A DNA stretch of 64,000 bases from Oscillatoria acuminata PCC 6304 (GTDB lineage Bacteria; Cyanobacteriota; Cyanobacteriia; Cyanobacteriales; Laspinemataceae). Under the pieces are notes generated by a model. That model saw only the letters and a list, made by a program, of their open reading frames with translations, had not been told where the DNA came from and searched no databases. Position numbers and translations under genes: made by a program. Shown one piece after another: positions 28,591-37,907 of the stretch (the first letter of the stretch is position 1; every line of letters begins with the position of its first letter). The DNA is taken from positions 5,643,227 through 5,707,226 of the forward strand of contig NC_019693.1 in the NCBI RefSeq assembly GCF_000317105.1. The letters are read 5' to 3'.

Positions 28591-29493
28591 TTAGACCGAG
28601 GCTTTTGCCTGTTGCGGTTCAGGAACCGCCGGTTCCTCCCCCGGCGTAATTAACTGAACTGAGAGTCCCTCCCTTGCCATCAGGGAATTCGGAAACTGTT
28701 GAGCAGCTTGCTCTCCGATCCGGTCTAGGAAATCATCATTATGCAGGGGGTCATGATGGAAAATGACTAATCGTTTCACATTGGCTGCTTTAGCAACTTT
28801 GACCGCTTCCTGCCAAGTGGAATGTCCCCATCCGACTTTACTGGAAGTGGGGGAGTTGTACTCGTCATCGGTATAGGTCGCATCATAAATCATGACATCG
28901 GCATCGCGAGCTAACTCTAGGACGTTTTCATCGAGGCGATCGGGGAAATGTTCAGTATCCGTAATGTACGCAGCTACATACCCGCGCCAGCTTACCCGAT
29001 AACCGACTGCCTCTCCAGGATGATTGAGGAGGGCATTTTCAACCTTGACCTCTCCAATTTGCACGACTTCGCCGATTTTGATATCGTTAAATTCCAGTTG
29101 AGCACCCATAATCTGCAACGGCACCGGAAAATTCGGGTGCAGCATTTGATCGTTGAGGCGTTGCTCAATGGTGGCTCCATTCGGCGCGATCGCCCCATGA
29201 ATGCGGAAGCGATTGTTTTTAATAAAAGCCGGTACAAAAAAAGGAAACCCCTGGATATGATCCCAGTGGGAGTGCGTGAAAAACATCGAAGCTTTAACCG
29301 GCATCTGCGATAGCAGGGACAGTCCTAGAACCCTTAAGCCCGTCCCTCCATCAAAAATTAGGCGCTCACCACCCACTCGCATCTCAATGCAGGGTGTATT
29401 ACCACCGTACCGGACGGTTTCGGACCCGGGACAGGCTATGCTCCCTCGCACGCCCCAGAAGTGAACTGTGAATTGGTTTTGCATCTCTTGCAT
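28591..29493 (-). CDS. Metallo-beta-lactamase-fold hydrolase
   Basis: 300 residues. The metal site THSHWDH (HxHxDH) is intact, with LIFDGGTG before it and later His/Asp ligands in LNHPGEAVGY, ITDTEH and the terminal FHHDP. The overall plan resembles the MBL phosphodiesterase/RNase Z-like branch rather than beta-lactamases. The N-terminal WGVRGSIACPGSETVRYGGNT block is typical of conserved cyanobacterial members. Substrate unknown; a phosphodiester (cyclic nucleotide or RNA) is the family-based guess. Start ATG 29493; it is the last gene before a 1.7-kb gene-free region. Confidence 0.88.
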   Translation of the reverse strand: MQEMQNQFTVHFWGVRGSIACPGSETVRYGGNTPCIEMRVGGERLIFDGGTGLRVLGLSLLSQMPVKASMFFTHSHWDHIQGFPFFVPAFIKNNRFRIHGAIAPNGATIEQRLNDQMLHPNFPVPLQIMGAQLEFNDIKIGEVVQIGEVKVENALLNHPGEAVGYRVSWRGYVAAYITDTEHFPDRLDENVLELARDADVMIYDATYTDDEYNSPTSSKVGWGHSTWQEAVKVAKAANVKRLVIFHHDPLHNDDFLDRIGEQAAQQFPNSLMAREGLSVQLITPGEEPAVPEPQQAKASV

Positions 29494-29797
29494 GGGTGTA
29501 TTTCGCTTGTAGTCGCAATGGGGTCTATCAGTCAGGTTGTTACGTTTCGGCTAAATCTCTAAGAAGGAGAAAATAGAGGTAACTATATTCAAAGTTAACC
29601 CGGTTTTAGAAACATAGGGCAGCATTCTCCTGTTATACCCGAAAAAGCGGAAATTCGGATGAATGTCACAAACTTATTTAACAATTTCAAACTCCTTGGG
29701 TTCTAAGGATTGACTTGAGTGGGGTTCTGTGGGTTCTTTGATTGAGTTTTCACTCCGTGGAAACCCGGATTGAGGGAGCTTCTGCGATCGCAATTTG

Positions 29798-30157
29798 CCT
29801 TCGGTTGAAGGGTCTTGCTGCTGCGGTCTTTGAATCGGTGGGTGATTGACAGACGGGAGGATCAGTTCAATCCCGGATCACTCCTCGCGCTTCACCCCAG
29901 GCAGATGAAGGACCAAATCAACGGGTTCCTTCATCCTGGATCGGTTCTGAAACCCTCCCACGATGCTCATGGTGCCCTCCCTCTTCCGGACAAGGGTCCA
30001 AGGAGGCCAGGACTCTGCTCTAGCGGGGATCAAACCGGGCCCAGGTGAGCAACCCCTTATCCCCAGGGAGAGATCACTCCCGGTGGGAACGGGTCAATCG
30101 CCCCCTGTTCCTGATGAGAATTAAGCGCTATGGGGGTCCCTGATGCCCGAGGGCATC
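29798..30157 (+). ncRNA. Candidate structured non-coding RNA
   Basis: About 360 bases, GC-rich against AT-rich flanks, contain six closely spaced hairpins: 29798-29811 (CCTTC/GAAGG), 29856-29884 (GGAG-GATC/GATC-CTCC), 29904-29935 (GATGAAGGA/TCCTTCATC), 30066-30081 (GGGAG/CTCCC), 30086-30111 (GGAAC/GTTCC) and 30142-30157 (GATGCCC/GGGCATC). No plausible protein is encoded; the 77-codon frame at 29815-30048 has no family features or clear ribosome site. The hairpins are strand-symmetric, so the strand is a guess. Stand-alone IscB-associated RNAs (HEARO/omegaRNA), common in filamentous cyanobacteria, are one class to test; I could not confirm it. It does not show the core motifs of RNase P RNA, tmRNA or SRP RNA. 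Confidence 0.45.
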
Positions 30158-31238
30158 TAAGCCTATCCCTGTGCTTTGCTTTCCCCTATTTCTACTTTCA
30201 TTCTACTGTAACAAGATTGATAGACAAAGACTTAGATTAATTATAAATATTTGGTGTTTTCAATCGGTGTCCCCTGGAGTTGATCGCCTTAAACCCCTTT
30301 GGCTGTTTGCGCTTTTTTAGGTCAGTAAGTGGTGGCACTTGTTAATAAAAATTAACCAGGGAGCTTTGAATCCATCCTACTCTGCCTTGTTTAATCCCAG
30401 TTTGATTCCTGGGCGACTTGAGCTTACCCTGTGATGATCCCATCTCGCCTCGACATTCAATTTATCAAATGACTGGGCTGAGTCCAGTCTCCCGGTCCCG
30501 ATGGTTGAATCCCATTGTCTTTAAGTTTATTATAGAGCAAGTTGAGTGCAGACTGGGGTCGAGGGTGAAGGTTAATTAACTAGGGAGTCCCCACTCAATT
30601 AAGGGGAGATTGTCCGGATTTTTCTAAAATTTAACGATTAAATTAGCTTGAAAATTAGATATTATAAAAATAGCCAGACTGATTTCTCCCTTTTGACCTT
30701 CGGTAATGGGCGATGAACGAGATTGCAGAATCGATAAAAGCTCAAACCGTCAGAACCGAGTGGCGATCGCCCCGAAAGATTGGATAATCGGTCCGAATCC
30801 GGAAAATCCGCTCAGAATCCAGGATAGCGGGAACGGTTTGCCCGGATTGAGGCGAAGGAGTGGAAATTTGACCACATCTGGTTGAATTGAACAAAAACTC
30901 CCCCCTGAATCTTCAGCCAACTTTTAACTGAAAAGCCAACTGAATCATCCCCCCGGGATACTGCCGGTTTTACACTTTCCTCAACTTGTTCTCATTCCCC
31001 CCAAAACTTACGCTGTTGGGGAGAACAAACCCTGTAGCGGCGAGAACGTGAATCGCCTCTATATTTAGATTTTAATCTTAAAGATTACCTAAGTCCTGAG
31101 CCGGTGGACTCAGAAAATATCCCTAAATCCTGCCATTATTCCCAAAAACCGCAGTCAAAAGCGCTACAGGGGCTGTGGAAAATGAGAAAATAGTCACAAA
31201 AGTTAAAACTTCCCACCTTTTCACCGCATCGTGATTCC
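30158..31238. other. Gene-free AT-rich region upstream of the ClC gene
   Basis: No convincing coding frame on either strand. The DNA is AT-rich with scattered homopurine and T-rich runs, and a few HIP1 sites. A frame overlapping the ClC start on the minus strand (31136-31405) is a shadow. It may hold long leaders or eroded genes; nothing more can be said. Confidence 0.6.
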
Positions 31239-33164
31239 ATGACAGCCCTGCCTCCCCCTGATCGGTTACGTCCTGGGCAAGCCCCTCCTGCCCCTTCCAA
31301 GTCCGCCCTCACGAGTTTTCTAAACCGATTGCAGCCCACCCCAGAAACGGTTGTGCTTCTGTTAGCCGTCTTCATTGGCAGTAGTACCGGGATGGGAATC
31401 GTCACCTTTCACTACCTCATTCACCTGATCCATACCGTGATGCTGGAGGATGTCATGGGTGTCATTTCCCCGGCGGGACCTTGGACCCTGGCTTGTATTC
31501 CGGCCCTAGGAGGAGCAGTAGTGGGGTTGATGCGCTGGCATCGGCCCGATTTTGGTCCAGGCATTTCGGCGTTAATTGCAGCAACTCAGGGCCTGCGGGA
31601 ACTGCTACCCCTGAGACCTGTTACAAAAATGGTGGCGGCGTCGGTTTCTTTGGGAACCGGGGCCTCTTTAGGGCCGGAAGGTCCCAGTGTGGAAATTGGG
31701 GCGAATTTTGGGATGCTGTTAGGGGAAGTGCTGCAAGTGTCGCGAGAACGTCAGCGCTTACTCTTGGGTGCCGGTGCCGCAGCAGGATTGGCAGCGGGAT
31801 TTAATGCCCCGATCGCCGGGGTGTTTTTTGCCTTGGAGGTGGTTCTGGGGACGACGTTTGCAACATCAGCAGTGAGTGTGGTGTTGCTGGCGGCAGTGGT
31901 GGCGGCGTTAATTGCTCAAATTGGCTTGGGTTCTCAACCAGCTTTTACTCTGCCGATGTATGACGTGCGTTCTCCCTTGGAACTCCCCCTGTATTTAGGC
32001 TTGGGTTTATTAGCCGCAGGAGTCTCGATCGCCTTTACCGAGACCATTCAATTCGCCCGTCGCTGCTTTCGGGGAGAGGTGGCGCTAGTGAGATGCCTGG
32101 GTCGAATTCCTCGCCCGATTCATCCGGCGATCGGTGGCGTTGTGGTGGGGTTGGTGGCGCTGCAATGGCCCCAAATTATGGGAATTGGCTATGAAACCGT
32201 GGAGGCAATGCTTCAGGATGTGGAGTTTTCCCTGCCGTTGTTAGTTACCCTGCTAGTGGTCAAGTTGGGGATAACAGCGTTCTGTCAAGGGAGTGGTTTG
32301 GTGGGGGGGGTATTTGCTCCTGCCATGTTTTTGGGCGCTTCCTTGGGTTCAGCCTATGGGAAAGTTTTAGCCGCCAATTTACCGGCAGTCGCCTCTCATA
32401 TAGCCGCCCCTCCTGCATACGCAATGGTGGGAATGGCTGCGGTATTGGCAGGAACGGCTAAAGCACCCCTGACGGCTATTTTATTGCTGTTTGAACTCAC
32501 AAGGGATTATCGGATTGTCCTGCCTTTGATGGCAGCAGTCGGTTTGGCCGCTTGGTTAGTGGAAGGGTCCAAAGTTCGCAATGATTCGGAGTTGAATCCG
32601 GAACAGATGGGGTTTAATGTTGCGCCCGATCGCCCTGTGGAGATTTTAGAACAAATGTCCGTGGCAGCGGCAATGCATGAGTCTTTTCTAATCTTGAAGG
32701 ATACTCAGTCAGTGTTGGAGGCGGGGTTAGCTTTGACTCAAGGGAGGTCTTACAGTGCTTTGGTGTTTGACTCCACCGATCGCCTGATGGGAATTATTAG
32801 CTTACAGGATATTGAGCGGGCGATCGCCTTGGGAGAACGACCGGGAAGTACCCGGGTAGAATCGGACTCCGAGGCAGTCCCTTGGATTAAACAAGCGATC
32901 GCTGAGATTTGTACCCTAGAAGTTTTGTATGCCTATCCCGATGAGTTACTTAGTGAAGCGTTAGACCGCATGGCGGCCCGAGGATTGCGGCAATTACCTG
33001 TAGTAGACCCGGATGATCCGCATCGGGTTTTAGGGTTGCTCGATCGCGAGGGGATTGCTTTAGCTTGCAATGTTGCTGCGGTTTCTGAAGCGTTGGCACC
33101 TTATGTACTATTGCCCAATGCGGCACCCTCTCTGGAGTTGTCCGAAGGCGATCGGGCAGCTTAG
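31239..33164 (+). CDS. ClC-family chloride channel/transporter with CBS pair
   Basis: 641 residues. About ten to twelve membrane helices (residues ~40-450) carry the ClC signatures: SLGTGASLGPEGPSVEIG, with the gating glutamate in GPEGP at residue ~147, and GSGLVGGVFAPAMF (the GxFxP anion site). The C-terminal ~170 residues contain two CBS domains (EAGLALTQGRSYSALVFDSTDRLMGII in part, and LDRMAARGLRQLPVVD), which bind adenosine nucleotides in relatives. The gating glutamate suits either an H+/Cl- antiporter or a gated channel; sequence alone does not decide. Start ATG 31239. Confidence 0.93.
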   Translation: MTALPPPDRLRPGQAPPAPSKSALTSFLNRLQPTPETVVLLLAVFIGSSTGMGIVTFHYLIHLIHTVMLEDVMGVISPAGPWTLACIPALGGAVVGLMRWHRPDFGPGISALIAATQGLRELLPLRPVTKMVAASVSLGTGASLGPEGPSVEIGANFGMLLGEVLQVSRERQRLLLGAGAAAGLAAGFNAPIAGVFFALEVVLGTTFATSAVSVVLLAAVVAALIAQIGLGSQPAFTLPMYDVRSPLELPLYLGLGLLAAGVSIAFTETIQFARRCFRGEVALVRCLGRIPRPIHPAIGGVVVGLVALQWPQIMGIGYETVEAMLQDVEFSLPLLVTLLVVKLGITAFCQGSGLVGGVFAPAMFLGASLGSAYGKVLAANLPAVASHIAAPPAYAMVGMAAVLAGTAKAPLTAILLLFELTRDYRIVLPLMAAVGLAAWLVEGSKVRNDSELNPEQMGFNVAPDRPVEILEQMSVAAAMHESFLILKDTQSVLEAGLALTQGRSYSALVFDSTDRLMGIISLQDIERAIALGERPGSTRVESDSEAVPWIKQAIAEICTLEVLYAYPDELLSEALDRMAARGLRQLPVVDPDDPHRVLGLLDREGIALACNVAAVSEALAPYVLLPNAAPSLELSEGDRAA

Positions 33165-34368
33165 GGATTGCCACTTCATCCCATCTTCAAGATTGAGGTT
33201 TGGGGATTTTTGCTGTAAAGACTTGCGGTGATCAACGTGCGATCATCGTGGGGGATTTGGCTTGTTTGAGGTTGGGTTATTAATTTTTAATAGCGGTTGT
33301 AGGGGGATTAACGGTTTTTAAATTTTGGCTAGAGTTGTGGTTGATGGGGTGGTGGCGAGGAAAGATTGTTAGGGGTTGTGACCCATCAGGATAGTCTTGC
33401 AATGGTCCTGAACCTGCGATCGCAGTGGATCATCAATTTTTCTCAACCCTTCTATTGAAGGCGATCTATATCTGTCAGGTAGCGATCGCGACAGTTGCTC
33501 AGATTGGCGGTCTGGATAGAGAGGGAGAGGAGTTCCGAATCGTCAGAAAATCCCCCTCTAGGGGAATAGACACTCAGGGATGGAAGAGTATATTTATGTG
33601 GCGGACTACAGCATCGGCTGGAGAGTACAGGGGAGGGAATAGGCGGATGCAATCCGGTTATTCGCGATCGCCTGATTTGAATTAAGCAGCAAGGGAGAAT
33701 GCTAATCCCGTCCTTATCCGGGTTTGGCAACGGAACTCCTGGGATTTTTTCAGAAAACGCAATAGTTTTGGCGGGATTTATGGGAGTTTCATCGGATCCT
33801 TTGCCTGAGATTGGAGGATAGACCGATGGAACGAAGCCCGTTAAAAATTGATGAATGGACTTGATGGGGGGTCCGGGTTCGGATCAGATGCGATCGCCGA
33901 ATCTGGGCTTTTTTGCCTTGGCGATCAACAAGCAGACCTTTTGAATCTCCCGGCCAATGGATGACCCAGGAACTGATAGATTAACCGCCCATCCAACACC
34001 CGCCCCAACGCTTCTTCTATTGGGGGTGATGGAATTGAAAGCGCGGTGGCTGTTATGGCCAGACTGCAAGCAAAATTAGAGCAGTAAATCCACTGAGATT
34101 GCTGCCGAGATGACTGAGGGTATTGAATTAGTTTGTCCTTGACTTCAGGAGGCATTAACTGCACAGGGCTGAACTCGCTAGAACTAGATGCGGCAAGGAT
34201 TTTGGCACTTGCCGCCGCCCCAAACTAAGCGTCAGAATTACTCAGGAGACTAGGGAAGGGTTGGGATGCAACCCTCTGTATCCTCTACCCGATGAGTCGG
34301 CTTTCTGTCGCTTGTTGAACTGCGGCGACCTGACTGGCATTAGCCGTTACAGAATCGCCGTCTGGAGC
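33165..34368. other. Gene-poor interval between the ClC and AbrB genes
   Basis: Several short overlapping frames exist (33425-33685, 33452-33730, 33884-34164), but none has a recognisable family, a clear ribosome site or support from neighbours. The minus-strand frame at 33925-34164 (MPPEVKDKLIQYP start) is the least unlikely and could be an eroded gene. No repeats of note were seen. Confidence 0.5.
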
Positions 34369-34758
34369 TCATTCGTCGTCAGAATCTTTATCGATTTGGC
34401 GCAGGTGAATGTGTTTGCGTCCTAGGGAAATTTCAAATTCATCTCCCGGATTCAGATCCATTTGCTTGGTGTAAGCCGATCCGATCAGTAAGTTGCCATT
34501 TGATTGGACGCTAATCCGATAACTGGCACTCCGTCCACCACGACCTTGACCATTTTGCTTGCCATCGAGTTCAATACCCTCAGCATCAATCAGGGCATTG
34601 AGGAATTTCATCATATTGACGCGCTCTACCCCATTTTTTGTAACGGTGTAGTAGCCGCACTCTCTGGCTTTTTCTTCTTTGCTGAGGTTCTCTAGATCTT
34701 TGACTTTCTGGAGAAGATCTTCACCAACTAGGGGTTCCATCTTTTTCTTTTTACTCAT
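34369..34758 (-). CDS. Cyanobacterial AbrB-type transcription regulator
   Basis: 129 residues, the length of the cyAbrB family found in all cyanobacteria. The N-terminal part has the family pattern GEDLLQKVKDL...ARECGYYTVTKNG; the C-terminal part has a swapped-hairpin DNA-binding segment (SYRISVQSNGNLLIGSAYT, LNPGDEFEISLG). Members tune carbon/nitrogen balance genes such as bicarbonate transport and ntcA-dependent genes in model species. Both paralogues exist in most genomes; which one this is cannot be settled here. The lysine-rich start (MSKKKKM) is at ATG 34758. Confidence 0.88.
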   Translation of the reverse strand: MSKKKKMEPLVGEDLLQKVKDLENLSKEEKARECGYYTVTKNGVERVNMMKFLNALIDAEGIELDGKQNGQGRGGRSASYRISVQSNGNLLIGSAYTKQMDLNPGDEFEISLGRKHIHLRQIDKDSDDE

Positions 34759-35671
34759 TGACTTACAACGACCGCCATGAACAATAGGTCTAACGAGTTC
34801 TATTTTAGCTGAGTGTTGCTAAAAATTAGAACTTTTTTTTTCGGACAGTCAGGTTATTAAACTATATTACACGAATCAGATTGGATAGTCACTGGATTTT
34901 TACCTGATCTGTGGCATCAGGAATCGTTAAGGCTTCACTGGAATCGGCAAACGTGAGTGATAACTAGGGGTGACCTGATAAGAGGTACTGCCTGCTATCA
35001 GTCGAATTGACTCTAACCTATCTGCGGATAGAAAGGGCATAGGCGTGAATGGTAGCCTAAAGATGGGGATGATAAACGAGCGGATCTCCAGTGAAGGAAG
35101 GTAATGGTCTCGAATCGAGTTGTGCAACGGCAGATGAAAGAAGCGCCATTGATTGAAGACGGGGTTAACATCGGTCAGTTATCCCGGAAATAGCCACTGT
35201 GCTAACTGAGTGGGGACTTGAAGCGCTCAGGAAGAGAAGGGGTAGGAACACCGAGAGTTAGAGGGCCATCATGAGGGGTTAAAGGGTGACGTTTAAAAGC
35301 TTGAGTCGGCTTTCACTCCGATTGACAAGGGGGGTTTGGATTGGGGCTGATGTCATCTTATGCCAATTAGAATCAATTGAGAAAGGGTTGGGTTAACCCC
35401 AGGGGGATTTTGTTTGTAAAGGTTGCTTCTACTGAAGAGAAAAGAAGTCAGTATCCTTCATCGGAGTCTTGACGCCATCGCTTTTTTACTATATAGACGA
35501 AATAGAAGACAAGGGCTATAAATTCCGGAGGGATAGGGGTCCCAGGGTGAGGGGAATGGATAAATTGGGTCGGTTCCGTCCCATAAAACGAGGGATAAAG
35601 CATAGGTATCCGCTTCAGGGAGAGCAGATTCAAGGCAACGAAGGGTGGATACTCCTTCGCAGGCGCGATCA
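34759..35671. other. Gene-poor interval before the transposase region
   Basis: Only short overlapping frames on both strands (34927-35127, 35448-35765) are present, with no conserved motif. The sequence is AT-rich with a long T run just upstream of the AbrB gene (34834-34842). Nothing further can be supported. Confidence 0.5.
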
Positions 35672-36010
35672 TTATTGCTCATTGGAAAATTTGAGGCCTA
35701 CCTGGGAGGAAAGCATCCAACGAAGGGAACAGAATATTTTCAATAAAAATCCCTCTTCCGGTTGAAAAGGGTTTGATCTGTAAGTTAAATTATGGACAAA
35801 CCTACCCAAATCTGACTGATTGTCCATATTTTTACTCAATTCATCAACGTATTCTCTTAGCCTTTCTTGCCAATCAGGTACGGATTTCAACTTTTCTCTT
35901 TGTCCAAGCCTGCCCTTAAAGCAGATTGGCAATTTGTCCAATTCCTCTTTCATGAATTTTTTAGCACCAATTTGGTGATTTTCGTAGAATGGCATTGACT
36001 TGAGCTGCAT
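35672..36010 (-). CDS. Small hypothetical protein divergent from tnpB
   Basis: Up to 112 residues from ATG 36010; an internal ATG begins MKEELDKLPICFKG. The middle (KGRLGQREKLKSVPDWQERLREYVDELSKNM, in part) is charged and helical, and recalls short conserved cyanobacterial proteins. No domain is recognised. The C-terminal 30 residues look less constrained. Its start lies 46 bases from the start of the divergent tnpB, so both may share a control region or it may be a passenger of the element. It is not a TnpA transposase (no HUH motif). Confidence 0.45.
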   Translation of the reverse strand: MQLKSMPFYENHQIGAKKFMKEELDKLPICFKGRLGQREKLKSVPDWQERLREYVDELSKNMDNQSDLGRFVHNLTYRSNPFQPEEGFLLKIFCSLRWMLSSQVGLKFSNEQ

Positions 36011-36056
36011 ATATTGGTAAAATAGCTACAGAACAACATTTGAGAGGTCGATTCAA

Positions 36057-37280
36057 ATGCAATTAGTTGAGAAGCACATCATTAACAGGCAGCATAAGTT
36101 CTGGAAAGAATGCGATAATTTGGCTTTCCAATCAAAGCATCTTTACAATGCAGCCAACTATGTTCAGCGTCAATACTTCTTTGAAACTCACAAGTATTAC
36201 AATTCAATCGATATTTACCATCAAACCAAAAACCTAGAAGCTTATCGATATCTGCCTACTAAAGTAAGTAAGCAGATAGTGCGTAGAGTTTCAGAAGATT
36301 GGAAAGGTTGGTTAGCAGCGTTAAAAGATTGGTCAAAGCATCCTGACAAGTATCTGGGTAAACCCAAAATACCAGGATACAAGCACAAAGAGCGTGGTAG
36401 AAACGTTGTAATCTATCCGATAGATGCAATATCGAAACCCGCCTTAGCTAAAGGTATTGTTAAGCTGTCTCAGTCTAATATTTCAATACCAACACAAGCT
36501 AAAAACCTAGACCAGGTAAGGATTGTACCCAAAATAAGCCATTATGTTATTGAAGTGGTCTATACGGTTGATGACCCTGTTAAATCTACAGGTAAATACT
36601 CAGCCGGTGTAGACCTTGGTTTAAACAATTTGATGGCTATAACATCCAATCATCCCGGAATTAAACCGTTGTTGATTAATGGTAGACCATTAAAAAGTAT
36701 TAATCAATACTTTAATAAATGTGTGGCAAAAGCCCAAGCAATGGAAGCTTGGCAACAAATCAAACAACTAAGCAGTAAGCGAGATAGAAGAGTTGATAAC
36801 TATCTTCATACGGTCAGCCGTAGAGTTATTGATTGGTGTCAAGTAAATGACGTCGGTCAGTTAGTTATTGGCAATAATCAAGGATGGAAACAGAAAATCA
36901 ATATTGGGAGAAAGAATAATCAGGCATTTACCAAGATTCCTCACGCTAAATTAATTAGCTTGTTGACCTACAAAGCGCGACTAGCTGGTATTGAAGTGGT
37001 GCTAACGGAAGAGAGCTATACCTCAAAAGCCAGTGCCTTAGACCAGGACAAATTACCTGTTTACAAGGCTAAATCAGATAGTCAACCTGTTTTTAGCGGT
37101 AAGCGCGTCAAACGGGGTTTATACCGAACGGACGTCGGCAGAATCATTAATGCAGATACCAATGGTAGTTTAAATATAGCTAGAAAAGTAATCCCAAACT
37201 TTATGGATGGGATAGAGGGATTGCCGTTTATCCCTGTAGTTTTAGGACTTTGGACTAAGATTACTAACGTAGTTGTCTAG
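36057..37280 (+). CDS. tnpB: TnpB (IS605 OrfB) family RNA-guided nuclease homologue, zinc-finger-less
   Basis: 407 residues. The RuvC-like core is evident: AGVDLGLNNLMAI (Asp ~186), the LVIGNNQGWKQ strand, FTKIPHAKLISLLTYKA, TEESYTSKAS and INADTNGSLNIARK (Asp ~367). Two departures from standard TnpB are visible. The strand that normally ends in the second catalytic Glu reads IGNN with no acid, while EES precedes YTSKAS. The CxxC...CxxC zinc finger between the last two motifs is absent. Such a subgroup exists in cyanobacteria; rearranged active sites have been described among TnpB relatives. TnpB proteins cut DNA guided by an RNA from the element's 3' end. Confidence 0.9.
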   Translation: MQLVEKHIINRQHKFWKECDNLAFQSKHLYNAANYVQRQYFFETHKYYNSIDIYHQTKNLEAYRYLPTKVSKQIVRRVSEDWKGWLAALKDWSKHPDKYLGKPKIPGYKHKERGRNVVIYPIDAISKPALAKGIVKLSQSNISIPTQAKNLDQVRIVPKISHYVIEVVYTVDDPVKSTGKYSAGVDLGLNNLMAITSNHPGIKPLLINGRPLKSINQYFNKCVAKAQAMEAWQQIKQLSSKRDRRVDNYLHTVSRRVIDWCQVNDVGQLVIGNNQGWKQKINIGRKNNQAFTKIPHAKLISLLTYKARLAGIEVVLTEESYTSKASALDQDKLPVYKAKSDSQPVFSGKRVKRGLYRTDVGRIINADTNGSLNIARKVIPNFMDGIEGLPFIPVVLGLWTKITNVVV

Positions 37281-37302
37281 TTCTGTCTACTAATGGGTAG
37301 AT
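36057..37302 (+). mobile_element. IS200/IS605-type element carrying only tnpB
   Basis: The element is represented by tnpB (36057-37280) and a short hairpin just after its stop (TCTAC at 37286-37290 with GTAGA at 37297-37301) that could be the right-end subterminal palindrome. No tnpA lies next to it, so it depends on a TnpA elsewhere or is immobile. The exact left end and target site could not be fixed. The region is clearly more AT-rich than the neighbouring housekeeping genes. Confidence 0.7.
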
Positions 37303-37366
37303 ATGTCTATATTTCTATGAGCGGTTATAACGAAGTTTTGATGCACTATCAGATTCTATTCAAGGG

Positions 37367-37810
37367 ATGAAGCTAACAACCCGAGGACACTATAGCGTTA
37401 AAGCGCTGCTCGATTTGAGTTTACAGCCACAGTTTGGCCCAACTTCTGTAAAAGCGATCGCCGATCGCCAGGATTTACCCGCCCCTTATCTGGAAAAATT
37501 ATTGATGGAAATGCGTCGCGCGGGTTTAGTTAAATCCCTACGCGGTGCCACCGGAGGGTATCAACTCGCCCGACATCCGTCACAAATCTCTCTGGGTCAA
37601 ATTTTAGAAGCGGTTGGCGAAACGATTGATCCATTACCCAGATCCGCCCCGGATAGCGAACAAGCAGAGGATTGGGTAACCGATCGCCTCTGGCATCAAT
37701 TGCACCAAAAGTTGAAGGAATCTCTCTATACCATTTCCCTGGAAGATTTGTACTTTGATGCCCGAAGTTGGCAAGCCTCCCAAGGAGAAGAAACCAGTTT
37801 TGTGGTATAG
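37367..37810 (+). CDS. Rrf2-family transcription regulator
   Basis: 147 residues. The N-terminal winged helix is diagnostic (MKLTTRGHYSVKALLDLS, IADRQDLPAPYLEKLLMEMRRAGLVKSLRGATGGY). The IscR/NsrR cluster motif with three Cys is missing: the segment after ILEAVGETIDPL contains no cysteine, so this member does not bind a cluster in the IscR manner. Ligand and targets are unknown. It precedes cobD on the same strand by about 100 bases. Confidence 0.9.
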   Translation: MKLTTRGHYSVKALLDLSLQPQFGPTSVKAIADRQDLPAPYLEKLLMEMRRAGLVKSLRGATGGYQLARHPSQISLGQILEAVGETIDPLPRSAPDSEQAEDWVTDRLWHQLHQKLKESLYTISLEDLYFDARSWQASQGEETSFVV

Positions 37811-37907
37811 TCCGTGGCGGTTTGATTCCGCTGTTCCCCATAAGAAATGAGTGTTTAGGCTCAGATAGAAGCCAAAATCACCGATCGCTAATAATATAGA
37901 TAAGTTA

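Noticed and set aside
29815-30048. 77-codon frame in the structured region
   Set aside because: Low-complexity basic/proline product, hairpins throughout and no family match recalled; RNA structure explains the sequence better.
29494-30200. RNase P RNA, tmRNA or SRP RNA as identity of the hairpin island
   Set aside because: I could not find the conserved core words of these RNAs (for example the GAGGAAAGTC block of RNase P RNA) on either strand.
33884-34164. Overlapping minus-strand frames between the ClC and AbrB genes
   Set aside because: No conserved motif, two competing frames over the same bases; possible gene remnant but not supportable.
35448-35765. Three overlapping frames on both strands
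   Set aside because: Mutual overlap and lack of any motif; at most one could be real and none can be preferred.
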